Source: Actinomycetospora sp. TBRC 11914 (GTDB lineage: Bacteria; Actinomycetota; Actinomycetes; Mycobacteriales; Pseudonocardiaceae). Taken from it: 64,000 nt of DNA. The notes beneath the pieces are model-generated. The model ran no database searches, was not told the DNA's origin, and saw only the letters and a list, made by a program, of their open reading frames with translations. Positions within the stretch are counted from its first letter, which is position 1, and each line of letters opens with the position of its first letter. The DNA lies in NCBI RefSeq assembly GCF_012933465.1, contig NZ_JABBND010000021.1, forward strand, positions 1-64,000, read 5' to 3'. A program made the position numbers and the translations under genes. Below, piece by piece: positions 32,454 through 40,653 of this stretch.

Positions 32454-32858
32454 ATGAACGCACCGGCCGACCAGACACACGATCAGACCGGGGGGCCGAC
32501 TTCCGGTCATTCGTCCTCGGGTCAGGGTTCCTCTGGCGGCACCCCGATGGAGCGTCTGACGGAGCTGACTCGTCGTAGTGAGCAGACGATGAGTGAGGCG
32601 TGGGAGCAGTGGAGCGAAGAGGCCCGGGAACTGCTCGGGGAGGTCCGCGAGCGTGGTCGGCACGCGCGGGCCAACCCCGAGGAGGTCCTCGATGCCATGT
32701 TCGATTTCGGTGAGCGGCTCCTCGCCCGGCAGCGCGGCTTCGCCAAGGACGTCCTGGCTGCGGCGAGCCGCGTCCGACACTCCGCGGGGGACACCGCCCG
32801 CTCGACCGCCGACCTGGCGGACCACGCAGCCGATCAGGCCACCAACCCCCGCCAGTAG
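32454..32858 (+). CDS. Hypothetical helical protein (134 aa)
   Basis: ATG 32454 follows GGGAGAAGGA. The first 30 residues are Gly/Ser-rich and disordered; residues 32-125 form charged amphipathic helices (MERLTELTRRSEQTMSEAWE, EEVLDAMFDFGERLLARQRG). It looks like a phasin- or apolipoprotein-like surface-binding protein, but no family is recognised. Stands alone. Confidence 0.7.
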   Translation: MNAPADQTHDQTGGPTSGHSSSGQGSSGGTPMERLTELTRRSEQTMSEAWEQWSEEARELLGEVRERGRHARANPEEVLDAMFDFGERLLARQRGFAKDVLAAASRVRHSAGDTARSTADLADHAADQATNPRQ

Positions 32859-33092
32859 CACTCCGTGCTCTCCGGCCCGTCTTCGGTCGCCGGGCAGCGC
32901 TGGCGCCCGGCTCCCGAGGTCGGCCGGCCTCGTGTTCGGCCACCGACACCTCAGGTCGTCCTGCGACACCTCACCCGTTCCCGGGGACGGGGGTGAGGGG
33001 GAGGGATGCTGTGCAGGTCGGTCAGTCTCGAGCTTCTCGCCGGTCTCCGACCTCGCGGACCCGCGTGAAGTAGTCCGCGCGCGACCCCGCCG

Positions 33093-33377
33093 TCAGAAGC
33101 GCTGCGCTTCGACCGGATCGCGGCCTTCGACCTCGGCGACCTTGGCGGCGGCCCACCGTAGTGCCGGCTTCCTCGACGCCCAGGACCGCAGGAGGCCTCG
33201 CCGGTGGGGGTCGGCCCGGTCGGGTCGGCGCCGCTCGCGCCATTCGAGGAACGCGGCGAGCGCGGTGCTGAGACCAGCGGTGGTGCCGAGCAGCAGCACC
33301 ACGCCGGCGACGACGGCGACCGCGACGAGTGCGGCGATGATGAGCAGGAACAGCAGCGTGGCGGCAGCGGTCGTCAT
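33093..33377 (-). CDS. Small membrane protein (94 aa)
   Basis: ATG 33377 follows GAGGGAAGG. Residues 6-44 are one long hydrophobic segment or helical hairpin (LLFLLIIAALVAVAVVAGVV), followed by a basic cytoplasmic tail (EWRERRRPDRADPHRRG). No family recognised. The flanking gaps 32859-33092 and 33378-33589 show nothing else convincing. Confidence 0.65.
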   Translation of the reverse strand: MTTAAATLLFLLIIAALVAVAVVAGVVLLLGTTAGLSTALAAFLEWRERRRPDRADPHRRGLLRSWASRKPALRWAAAKVAEVEGRDPVEAQRF

Positions 33378-33589
33378 GGCGGCCTTCCCTCACGTACCCG
33401 CGTGCAGGACGGCCCCTCGAGCTGGCTGGTCAACCGAGAGGCCTGGTCGGGCGGTCCGGCCTCGGGGGCGAGCAGCGCCCGACTCGCTGCACCTACCCCG
33501 TTGATCTCCACGGCCACACGCCGTCTCGCTGTGGCGGTCTGGCCGGAGGCTCGTAGGGCGTGCGGTCCCTCGGCGAGCGCAGCGGCTGC

Positions 33590-34153
33590 CTAGCCCAGCT
33601 CGGCGGCGACCCCGTCCAACAGGGCCGTCATGCCCTTGTCGACCTCGGCGTCGGGGACGAACCGGCGCTCGTCCCCGTCGCCCTCGAGGAACTGGAAGAT
33701 CATGGGGATCGGCGCGAACGCCACGGGTCGCATCCCGAGGGCCAGGAGGACGGGTTCGAGGGCGACCGCGGCGCGGGCGCCGGCCGCGACGCCGCCGTAG
33801 CTCACCAATCCGACGGGCTTGCCCCGCCATTCCAGGCTGAGGTGGTCCAGCGCGTTCTTCAGCGCGGCGTTGTAGCTGTGGTTGTACTCCGGGAAGACGA
33901 ACACGAAGGCGCTGGCGCGACCGATGATCGCGCTGAAACGCCGGGTGTGGGACAACGCGTAGTCCCCGAGACGCGGGTGCTTCGGTTCGGCGAACATGGG
34001 GAGATCGATCTCGGCGAGATCGACGACCTCGACGTCGAACCCGGCGTGCTCCTCCGCGCGCTGCGCGACCCATCGCCCGGTGGGCTCGCCCACGCGGCCG
34101 GGCCGGGTGCTGGCGATGAGGACCTGCAGGAGCGGGCGGTCGGTGCTGGACAT
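33590..34153 (-). CDS. NAD(P)H-dependent FMN reductase/quinone reductase
   Basis: 187 residues, flavodoxin-like fold of the ChrR/SsuE family. Phosphate-binding loop IASTRPGRVGEPTGRW and FPEYNHSYNAALKNALDHL are the family signatures. It reduces FMN, quinones or chromate. ATG 34153 follows GAGGAG. As the only flavin reductase in the window it could serve the LLM monooxygenases, but it lies in a different regulatory block next to a MarR gene, which favours a stress role. Confidence 0.9.
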   Translation of the reverse strand: MSSTDRPLLQVLIASTRPGRVGEPTGRWVAQRAEEHAGFDVEVVDLAEIDLPMFAEPKHPRLGDYALSHTRRFSAIIGRASAFVFVFPEYNHSYNAALKNALDHLSLEWRGKPVGLVSYGGVAAGARAAVALEPVLLALGMRPVAFAPIPMIFQFLEGDGDERRFVPDAEVDKGMTALLDGVAAELG

Positions 34154-34198
34154 GGGACTCCTCGGTGACGGGGGATCGACGGGGCGGAGGGGGACGGG

Positions 34199-34822
34199 TC
34201 ACGGCATCCCGAGGGGGTGGCCGAGCTCCTCGCGGATGGCGTGCAGGCCGGTCAGCGGCCCGTCGACCTGCATGAGCCGGCCCATCACCAGGGGGCCCAG
34301 GTCGACGGGCGCGTACCCGAACCCGTCGGCGACGGCGCGGAAACGGCGCTTCGAGGGCTCGTCGTCACCGGCGTAGAAGAGGACCCGGCGTCCCGTCGGC
34401 GTGATCGGGTCCTCGGCGATCTTCGGGCCGTACATGTTGTCGAAGGCCTTGATCACGTGGGCGTCCGGCACGAGCGACGCGACGAACTCGCTGCCGCCGA
34501 CCGACAGGGAGGTGTCGACCACGGCCGCGGGCGGCGGCTCCACCCACTGGTTGGTGGCGTCGACCAGGATCCGTCCGGGCCGCGGTGGCAACGCGGCCAG
34601 GGCGTCGGGGACCTGGGTCCAGTTGACGGCGAGGACGACGATGTCGGTCCCGCCGACGTCGTCGATGGTGCCCGCGGAGGCGTTCGGCCCGAGTCGGGCG
34701 ACCAGGTCGGCCAAGCTGTCCGGCCCGCGACGGTTGCTGAAGACGACCTCGTGACCGGTGTCGAGGGCGTGGCTCGCGATCGCCTGCGCCAGCGTCCCGG
34801 CCCCGATCATCCCGAATCTCAC
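34199..34822 (-). CDS. F420-dependent NADP reductase-like dehydrogenase
   Basis: 207 residues. N-terminal Rossmann motif GMIGAGTLAQAIASHALDTG and FSNRRG, then IVVLAVNWTQVPDAL and KAFDNMYG, as in the NADPH-dependent F420 reductase/NAD-binding group. The second GTG (34822) is chosen rather than GTG 34834 because GAGGGAG ends 11 bases before it, whereas the first GTG would abut that ribosome site. Divergent from marR with two matching operators between them; followed by the FMN reductase gene. Confidence 0.85.
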   Translation of the reverse strand: MRFGMIGAGTLAQAIASHALDTGHEVVFSNRRGPDSLADLVARLGPNASAGTIDDVGGTDIVVLAVNWTQVPDALAALPPRPGRILVDATNQWVEPPPAAVVDTSLSVGGSEFVASLVPDAHVIKAFDNMYGPKIAEDPITPTGRRVLFYAGDDEPSKRRFRAVADGFGYAPVDLGPLVMGRLMQVDGPLTGLHAIREELGHPLGMP

Positions 34823-34841
34823 GGCAGGTCCCACTCCCTCT

Positions 34842-34891
34842 GGTTGACGTGTGAACCGGACCGTAGGCAGGCGATGGTTAATGTGTCAACC
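34842..34891. promoter_or_regulatory. Paired MarR operators
   Basis: GGTTGACGTGTGAACC at 34842-34857 and GGTTAATGTGTCAACC at 34876-34891 share the form GGTT-N-A-(C/T)GTGT-N-AACC, with GGTT/AACC inverted arms. Centres are 34 bp apart. They flank the divergent promoters of marR and the F420-reductase-like gene, so one regulator can repress both. Confidence 0.7.
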
Positions 34892-34910
34892 GACGCCGTA
34901 GGATGGGCTC

Positions 34911-35435
34911 GTGGGTGACGGGTGGCTCGACGAGCGCGAGCAGCGGGCCTGGCGCGGCCTGATGGCGATGCAGGCCGACGTGACCCAGTACGTCGAGCGG
35001 ACGTTGCGGAACCGCAGTGGGCTCTCGCGGGCCGACTACGAGGTGCTGGTCCTGCTGTCCGAGGCGCCGCCGGAGCGGCTGCGTGCCTTCGAGATCGGTC
35101 GGGCGCTGCGCTGGGAGAAGAGCCGGCTCTCCCAGCACCTGACCCGCATGGAACGTCGGGGTCTCGTGCGCCGGGAGAAGTGCGCGAGCGACCAGCGGGG
35201 CCACCACGTCGTGCTCACCCCGCACGGACGGCAGGTCATCGAGGCCGCCGCCGGACCCCACGTCGCCGCGGTCCGGGCGCTCCTGCTCGACCACGTGACG
35301 CCCGAGCAGCTGGACACCATCTGCGAGCTCGCCCGGCTCGTGCGCGCACGGGTCGAGGCGCTCGACGACGGCCGGTCGGACGACCCGTCGGACGCGGTAC
35401 CCGGCGGCGCGGGTCACGAGGAGACGGCGGAGTGA
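34911..35435 (+). CDS. MarR family regulator
   Basis: 174 residues. Winged helix-turn-helix with RAFEIGRALRWEKSRLSQHL and the wing EKCASDQRGHHVVLTPHGR. GTG 34911 follows the operator at 34876 by 19 bases, with no strong ribosome site. Divergent from the F420-reductase/FMN-reductase pair, its likely targets. Its TGA overlaps the GTG of the GlxA-type regulator, so the two regulators are co-translated. Confidence 0.9.
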   Translation: MGDGWLDEREQRAWRGLMAMQADVTQYVERTLRNRSGLSRADYEVLVLLSEAPPERLRAFEIGRALRWEKSRLSQHLTRMERRGLVRREKCASDQRGHHVVLTPHGRQVIEAAAGPHVAAVRALLLDHVTPEQLDTICELARLVRARVEALDDGRSDDPSDAVPGGAGHEETAE

Positions 35436-36400
35436 CCGGTCGGGGTGGCGACGCTGCGGGCGCCGTGCACCGCGTCGTGGCGCTGGCGCTGCCGTCGGTC
35501 GTGGCGTTCGACCTGTCGATCGCGGCCCAGGTCTTCGGTCACCGCGACGAGCGGTCGCGGTACGCCTTCACGGTCTGCTCGCTCGCCGCCGGCGCGGTGC
35601 CCTCGTCGACCGGGTTCGACATCGACGTCCCCCGCGGGCTCGACGTCCTCGCCGAGGCCGACACCGTCGTGGTGCCGGGCTTCCACCCGGTGGACTCGCC
35701 CGATCCCGCGGGTCTGGCCGCCCTGCGCGAGGCCGCCGGACGCGGGACGCGGATCGCGTCGGTGTGCGTCGGCGCCTTCGCCCTCGCCCGGGCCGGTCTG
35801 CTCGACGGCCGCGCCGCGACGACGCACTGGCAGTACGCCGACGAGTTCCGCGCGCTGTTCCCGGGGGTGCGGCTCAACCCCGACGTGCTCTTCGTCGACG
35901 AGGGCCAGGTGCTCACCAGCGCGGGCATCTCGGCGGGGATCGACCTCTGTCTGCACCTGGTGCGCCGCGACCACGGGCAGGCCGTCGCCGGCGAGGTCGC
36001 GCGGCGCATGGTCGTGGCCTCGCAGCGGACCGGGGGCCAGGCCCAGTACGCGCAGCGGCCGCTCCCGCCCGACGGCGGGCTGGGCGCCACCCGCGAGTGG
36101 GCCATCGCCCAGATGCAGCGTCCATTGACGGTGAACCACCTGGCCCGCCACGCGGGGATGCCGGTGCGGTCGTTCACCCGCCAGTTCCAGGACGAGGCCG
36201 GGCTGAGCCCGATGCGGTGGTTGACCGGCCAGCGCGTCCTCGAGGCGCAACGGCTGCTCGAGGCCACCCGGCTCGGCATCGACGAGATCGCCGAGCTCTG
36301 CGGCTTCGGCAGCGCCGCGACGTTGCGCGTGCACTTCGCCCGGCAGGTGGGCTCCACCCCGACCGCCTATCGGCACGCCCGGCACCCGGCCGCGGGCTGA
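35432..36400 (+). CDS. GlxA-type AraC regulator with DJ-1/PfpI domain
   Basis: 322 residues. N-terminal glutamine-amidotransferase-like domain with the nucleophile elbow SVCVGAFALARAGLL at about residues 110-124, then a C-terminal AraC domain (PLTVNHLARHAGMPVRSFTR and IDEIAELCGFGSAATLRVHF). GTG 35432 overlaps the MarR stop (GTGA). Members sense small amides or amines; the target is unknown. Confidence 0.9.
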   Translation: MTGRGGDAAGAVHRVVALALPSVVAFDLSIAAQVFGHRDERSRYAFTVCSLAAGAVPSSTGFDIDVPRGLDVLAEADTVVVPGFHPVDSPDPAGLAALREAAGRGTRIASVCVGAFALARAGLLDGRAATTHWQYADEFRALFPGVRLNPDVLFVDEGQVLTSAGISAGIDLCLHLVRRDHGQAVAGEVARRMVVASQRTGGQAQYAQRPLPPDGGLGATREWAIAQMQRPLTVNHLARHAGMPVRSFTRQFQDEAGLSPMRWLTGQRVLEAQRLLEATRLGIDEIAELCGFGSAATLRVHFARQVGSTPTAYRHARHPAAG

Positions 36401-36483
36401 CCACGTGGGGGTTGGCCGAACCCCGACGTTCCCCGGCCGTCGTGCCCCTCATCCCCGAGGCCGTCCCGGAGCACGCTGGGGGC

Positions 36484-37038
36484 ATGTCCGATCTCGACGA
36501 GCTCCTCACCGCCAACCGCCGTTTCGCCGCCACCGACGCCAAGGACCGGGTCCCCGCGATCCCGTTCCTCCCCACCAAGCAGGTCTACCTGCTGACCTGC
36601 ATCGACCCGCGGGTCGACCCCGCCGCGCTGTTCGAGCTCGACCTCGGCGACGCGATCGTGGCGCGGACCGTCGGCGGGCGGGTGACCGACGCCGTGCTCG
36701 ACGACCTGGCGTGGATCAGCTACCTGCACGAGGTGAAGACCCCGGACGCGCCCTGGTTCGAGTTCGCCGTCATGCACCACACCGACTGCGGGTCGGGCCT
36801 GATGGCCGACCCCGACCTGCGCGCGGGCTTCGTCGCCCGGGGTTTCGACGACGCGGTCCTGCAGCGCACCGCGGTGACCGACCCGGCCCGCACCGTCCCC
36901 GGCGACGTGGCGCGGATCCTCGACGCGAAGACGGTGTCCGGCGACATCGCCGTCTCGGGCTACGCCTACGACGTCGCGACCGGCCTGGTCACGCAGGTCG
37001 TCCCGCCGAGCTCGCGGAACGCCGCGCAGTCCGGCTGA
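36484..37038 (+). CDS. Beta-carbonic-anhydrase-like protein
   Basis: 184 residues. Zinc ligands are kept: Cys39 with Asp41/Arg43 in CIDPR, and His99/Cys102 in MHHTDCGSG. It is clearly more distant than the enzyme at 13792 but has complete active-site residues. ATG 36484 follows GGGGGC; the 83 bases upstream separate it from the GlxA-type gene. No obvious partner genes. Confidence 0.85.
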   Translation: MSDLDELLTANRRFAATDAKDRVPAIPFLPTKQVYLLTCIDPRVDPAALFELDLGDAIVARTVGGRVTDAVLDDLAWISYLHEVKTPDAPWFEFAVMHHTDCGSGLMADPDLRAGFVARGFDDAVLQRTAVTDPARTVPGDVARILDAKTVSGDIAVSGYAYDVATGLVTQVVPPSSRNAAQSG

Positions 37039-37093
37039 CCGCGGCCCCGGGCGCGCGCCGTCACCCGGCGCGCCGCCTCGGCGGCCGTCGGGC

Positions 37094-37261
37094 TCAGCGG
37101 GTGATGCCGAAGGACATGTACTTGTGCCCGCGCAGCGCCATGCTCAGCAGTACGCCGCCCAGGGCGAGCAGGACCAGCCCGACCACGCCGTAGCCCAGGA
37201 CGAGACTGGTCAGGGCGCCCGCGAAGACGGCCTCGATCAGGACGTCCCGAATGACCCGCAT
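37094..37261 (-). CDS. Small membrane protein (55 aa)
   Basis: ATG 37261 follows GGGAGGT. Residues 8-43 are hydrophobic (AGALTSLVLGYGVVGLVLLA and GGVLLSMAL), probably two short membrane helices, ending in a basic tail. No family recognised. It is downstream of the toxin-EspC pair on the same strand but 97 bases away, so an immunity role is possible but unsupported. Confidence 0.6.
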   Translation of the reverse strand: MRVIRDVLIEAVFAGALTSLVLGYGVVGLVLLALGGVLLSMALRGHKYMSFGITR

Positions 37262-37358
37262 CGACCGCCGACCTCCCGTGATCAGAACCGAGACGTCGGA
37301 CAGTAGTCGGCCGGTCCGCCCCGGTGCGGCGACCCGCGAGGCCGTTCCGCCGAAGGGG

Positions 37359-37661
37359 TCACGGACCTCCGGCCAGGCCGCCGTCGCCGGCCGCGTAGTC
37401 GTGGGCGGACCCCCGCAGCGCGTCGCCGAGCGAGCGCACCGCCCGCGCCTCGTGGTCGACCGCCGCCGTGGCCTCGGCGACCTCCGGGTCGTACTGCGCG
37501 GCGAACGCTCGGCCCTGCTCGTCGCCGCCGACGTAGTCACCGAGGCCGTCGAGGGTGGTGCGGAGCGCGGCGAGCGCCTCGGCGACGACGCCGGCGGCCT
37601 CGTCGAACGGCCCGGCCGCCGCGGCCAGCTCGCCCGGGTGCGTGGCGAACCCGTCGTCCAT
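37359..37661 (-). CDS. EspC/WXG100-like type VII secretion-associated protein
   Basis: 100 residues, the WXG100 size, predicted helical hairpin with LGDYVGGDEQGRAFAAQYDP in the turn region, as in EspC-like ESX proteins; the exact WxG is absent. ATG 37661 lies 12 bases after the stop of the toxin-like gene, with GGGAGG between them, so the two are translated together. Probably the secretion partner of that protein (inference). Confidence 0.75.
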   Translation of the reverse strand: MDDGFATHPGELAAAAGPFDEAAGVVAEALAALRTTLDGLGDYVGGDEQGRAFAAQYDPEVAEATAAVDHEARAVRSLGDALRGSAHDYAAGDGGLAGGP

Positions 37662-37673
37662 TGCGGCGCCTCC

Positions 37674-38858
37674 CTAGGGGAACCAGATGCTGTGGTCGTC
37701 GAACACGAACCGCACCGAGTCGGGCGGTTCGTGACCCTGGCCGAGCACGCGGGTGATGGCGGCCAGGAGGCCCTGCCCGGCGGTGTCGACGTCGAGGCCG
37801 GTGCCGCGCGCGTCGATGACGATGTCCCCGCTGCCGTTGCGGGCGAGCCGGCCGTTGGCCTCGAGGATGGCGTGCTCGACGGCGGCGCTGGTCGGCTGCT
37901 CGGGGCGCAGCAGCTCCGTCAGTCGTCCGCCGTCACCGGGGGAGGAGCGGACGAGCGCGGCCGGGTCGGTGCGGGCGTGCACGCTCCTGCCCTCGGACTC
38001 GAGCAGCCGGGCCGCGGGGAGCTGGGCGGGGGTGAGCCTCGCCGTCGGGGTCTCGTGGATCCCGGGTCGGAAGAGCGGGCCGAGGGCGCCGCGGGTGGCG
38101 GGGTCGAGGGCGGCGCTGATGCGGCTGTCGAGCTCGCCGAGGTCGTCGGCGGCGCTGGTCGGGGCGGGTGCCTGCCCCGGCCGGCCCGGCGATCGCAGCC
38201 CCGCGGGGAGGGCCGGTGCGATCCCGCCCAGCAGCCCGCTGAGCAGGCCACCGCGGCCGGCGGCGGTGCCCACCTCGGTGGCCGAGTACCCGCCGTCGTG
38301 GAAGGCCTCGACCCGCAGCGGCTGGGCGACCGCCATGTCGACGACGGCGCCCTCCACGGCGCCGAACGCGACCCCGACGAGTGCCCCGCCGATGATCGTC
38401 GCCGCCGTCGCGGAGAGCTCGACCCCGATCGCGCTCGCCGCCGCCACCAGCCCGGCGCTCACCCCGGCCGCCGCCGCGGCCGAGGTGCCGAACGTCAGCC
38501 ACGCGAGCCCGACACCCGCGGCGATCGTCGCGCCCGCGGTCACCGCCAGCTCCTCGACGCGGCGCTTGGCGTCGGCGACGGCGTCCGCGTAGCGCGCCAG
38601 GGCGTCGCCGAGCGCGCGGGCGCCCGCGGCATCGTCGTGCAGCGCCGCCTCGTGCTGCCGCCACGCCCGGTCGAAGCGCCCGGCCGCGTCGCCGGTCCAG
38701 CCGGCGAGGGCCCGGGCGTGCCCGGCCCGGCCCACGTCGACGGCGTGGTCGAGCGCGCCCGCGAGCCTCACCCATGCCTGCGACGCCGTCCGCAGCCCGT
38801 CCTCGTCCGCCGCGGGCCACCACAGCCCGACCTCGGAGACGACCTCGTCGACGCCCAC
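37674..38858 (-). CDS. Putative polymorphic toxin with CdiA-like C-terminal nuclease domain
   Basis: 394 residues from GTG 38858 (after GGGAGG). Residues 1-120 are a helical WXG100-like module (WVRLAGALDHAV, GWTGDAAGRFDRAWRQHEAAL); 125-190 are hydrophobic Gly/Ala-rich segments; a proline-rich linker follows. The C-terminus (PAARLLESEGRSVHA, PTSAAVEHAILEANGRLARN, DIVIDARGTGL) matches the pattern of CdiA-type C-terminal tRNases: VIDARG-x-GL is a hallmark. No immunity gene is recognised downstream. A type VII secreted antibacterial toxin is inferred. Confidence 0.7.
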   Translation of the reverse strand: MGVDEVVSEVGLWWPAADEDGLRTASQAWVRLAGALDHAVDVGRAGHARALAGWTGDAAGRFDRAWRQHEAALHDDAAGARALGDALARYADAVADAKRRVEELAVTAGATIAAGVGLAWLTFGTSAAAAAGVSAGLVAAASAIGVELSATAATIIGGALVGVAFGAVEGAVVDMAVAQPLRVEAFHDGGYSATEVGTAAGRGGLLSGLLGGIAPALPAGLRSPGRPGQAPAPTSAADDLGELDSRISAALDPATRGALGPLFRPGIHETPTARLTPAQLPAARLLESEGRSVHARTDPAALVRSSPGDGGRLTELLRPEQPTSAAVEHAILEANGRLARNGSGDIVIDARGTGLDVDTAGQGLLAAITRVLGQGHEPPDSVRFVFDDHSIWFP

Positions 38859-38958
38859 CGCCTCAGCCCTCCCGTCCCCTCGTCCCGTGGCGATCGACGG
38901 TAGGAGAGCCCGTGTCGGGCCGGGGGCGGTTCGGGGAAAGTGCTGGGCAGGAGTATCG

Positions 38959-38974
38959 GTAAGTGCTAGCTTAC
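38959..38974. promoter_or_regulatory. Candidate ArsR operator
   Basis: GTAAG-TGCTAG-CTTAC is an inverted repeat with 5-bp arms, AT-richer than its surroundings, ending 8 bases before the arsR ATG. Suits autoregulation. Confidence 0.45.
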
Positions 38975-38982
38975 GGTTCGTC

Positions 38983-39333
38983 ATGACGAACGCTTCCGCG
39001 ATGCTCACCGCCCTCGGCGACCCGACGAGGCAGTCGATCGTCGATGCCCTCTCCCGGGAGCCGCTGGCGGTCGGCGAGCTCGCCCGCGTGCTGCCGATCA
39101 GCCGCCCGGCGGTGTCGCAGCACCTCAAGGTGCTCAAGGACGTCGGTCTCGTCCTGGATCGCCAGGAGGGGACCCGGCGGCTCTACCGCGTCGACCCGGA
39201 CGCCCTGGCCGAGGTGCGGCGGCACCTCGACGCGTTCTGGGAGCGGTCGCTGGCGGCGTTCGAGCACCGGACCCGATCCGAGGAGGACCACAGTGACCGA
39301 CACGACCAGCACGATCCCGGCGATCCGGCGTGA
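38983..39333 (+). CDS. ArsR family regulator
   Basis: 116 residues. Winged helix-turn-helix with LGDPTRQSIVDALS, VLPISRPAVSQHLKVLKDVG and DRQEGTRRLYRVD; no metal-binding cysteines, so it belongs to the ArsR group that regulates SRPBCC genes rather than metals. ATG 38983. Its end overlaps the start of the SRPBCC gene by 41 bases. Confidence 0.92.
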   Translation: MTNASAMLTALGDPTRQSIVDALSREPLAVGELARVLPISRPAVSQHLKVLKDVGLVLDRQEGTRRLYRVDPDALAEVRRHLDAFWERSLAAFEHRTRSEEDHSDRHDQHDPGDPA

Positions 39334-39775
39334 GGTGACCGTCGACGTCGGCCGATCCCGCGCCTTCGAGATCTTCACGGCGGACATGACGAGCTGGTGG
39401 CCGCCGGCCCACCACATCGGGTCGGCGCCCATCGCGGAGATCGTCGTCGAACCGTTCGCGGGCGGGCGCTGGTACACCCGCCACGAGGACGGCACCGAGA
39501 CCTCGACCGGTGCGGTCACCGCGTGGGAGCCGCCCGAGCGGCTGGCCGTGACGTGGCAGATCGGCGCGGACTGGCGGTTCCACGACGACCTCGTGACCAC
39601 GGTCGAGGTCCGGTTCGTCGAGCTGGGCCCGGAGAGCACCCGGGTCGAGCTCGAGCACCGCGACCTCGAGGCGTTCGGCGAGGCCGCCGAGGCGATGCGG
39701 GGGACGTTCGAGTCGGACGGCGCGTGGACGGCGACCCTGCAGGCCTACGCCGCGGTGGCCGGGGCAGCGTCGTGA
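39293..39775 (+). CDS. SRPBCC (AHSA1-like) protein
   Basis: 160 residues with START/Bet v1-like fold: SRAFEIFTADMTSWWPPAHH, GGRWYTRHEDGTET, and VTAWEPPERLAVTWQI are typical. Probably binds a small hydrophobic ligand; function unknown. GTG 39293 follows GAGGAGGACC, inside the arsR coding region. ArsR-SRPBCC pairs are a common stress-response module. Confidence 0.9.
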   Translation: MTDTTSTIPAIRREVTVDVGRSRAFEIFTADMTSWWPPAHHIGSAPIAEIVVEPFAGGRWYTRHEDGTETSTGAVTAWEPPERLAVTWQIGADWRFHDDLVTTVEVRFVELGPESTRVELEHRDLEAFGEAAEAMRGTFESDGAWTATLQAYAAVAGAAS

Positions 39776-40041
39776 AGTACGTCCTGTTCTACGAGGCGGC
39801 TCCCGACGCGGCGTCCACGGCCCCCCTGCACTGGTCCGAGCACGAGAAGCTGCTCGGCGAGTTCCACGGCCGCGGCGACCTGCTCATGGTCGGGACGTTC
39901 ACCGACCTCGCCGGCCGCGGGGCGATGGCGATCTTCACCAACGCGGCGGCGGCCGAGGAGTTCGCCGGGCGGGACCCGTTCGTGGCGCACGGCGTGGTCG
40001 TGCGTCACGAGGTCTGCGAGTGGAACGAGGTCCTCGCCTGA
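39772..40041 (+). CDS. YciI-like protein
   Basis: 89 residues, dimeric ferredoxin-like YciI fold (YVLFYEAAPD, HWSEHEKLLGEFHGRGDLLM). GTG 39772 overlaps the SRPBCC stop (GTGA), completing an arsR-SRPBCC-yciI operon. Its TGA and the stop codon of the convergent gene together form TGATCA, with no intergenic base. Confidence 0.85.
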   Translation: MKYVLFYEAAPDAASTAPLHWSEHEKLLGEFHGRGDLLMVGTFTDLAGRGAMAIFTNAAAAEEFAGRDPFVAHGVVVRHEVCEWNEVLA

Positions 40042-40653
40042 TCAGCCGGTCCGCACGACCAGCGCGGTGATCCGGACCCAGGACGGCGTCGTCGGGGTCG
40101 ACCCGAAGCCGAACCGCACGGGTGGGTCGACGTCGGTCATGCGGCCCTGGTCGTCGCCACCGACGTGGACGGTCGCCTCGGTGATGCGGTGCAGGTCGCG
40201 GGCGCCGTAGTACTCGGTGCGGCCGTGCCCGGCGGAGCCGACCGTGCGCACGCCGGGAAGGACGCGCCGGGCGATCGCGTCGATGGTGGCGATCCACCGG
40301 GGTGCGGTGGCGAGCATCGTCGGGACGGCGCGCAGGAGGAGGCCGAGAGGGGTGCGGCGGCCGAGCGTGAGGGTCGCGGTGAGGTCGCCGGCGGCGAGGT
40401 GGGCGGTGTGCGTGTCGACGTCCATCGCGACGGGGACGAGGCGGACCTCGTCGAAGGTGTAGGTGGTGGACACGAAGTCGGCGACCTGCTGGGTGGGGGC
40501 GAGCAGGACCCGGTGACCGTCGGGGCGCTCGAGCATCACGTCGGTGAACGGGCCGTAGGGCGAGCGCGGCCAGTGCCCGACGACGACCCGCAGGCCGGCG
40601 CTGGTGCCGAGGCCGCCGATCCAGCCGTCGAAGCGCTCCGTGGACGTGGTCAT
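40042..40653 (-). CDS. Conserved hypothetical protein (203 aa)
   Basis: ATG 40653 overlaps the stop of the SEC-C gene (ATGA). Beta-rich sequence with FDGWIGGLGTSAGLRVVVGH, FTDVMLERPDGHRVLLAP and EYYGARDLHRITEATVHVGG; no catalytic motif seen. A similar domain is known only as uncharacterised in actinobacteria as far as I can judge. Confidence 0.7.
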   Translation of the reverse strand: MTTSTERFDGWIGGLGTSAGLRVVVGHWPRSPYGPFTDVMLERPDGHRVLLAPTQQVADFVSTTYTFDEVRLVPVAMDVDTHTAHLAAGDLTATLTLGRRTPLGLLLRAVPTMLATAPRWIATIDAIARRVLPGVRTVGSAGHGRTEYYGARDLHRITEATVHVGGDDQGRMTDVDPPVRFGFGSTPTTPSWVRITALVVRTG

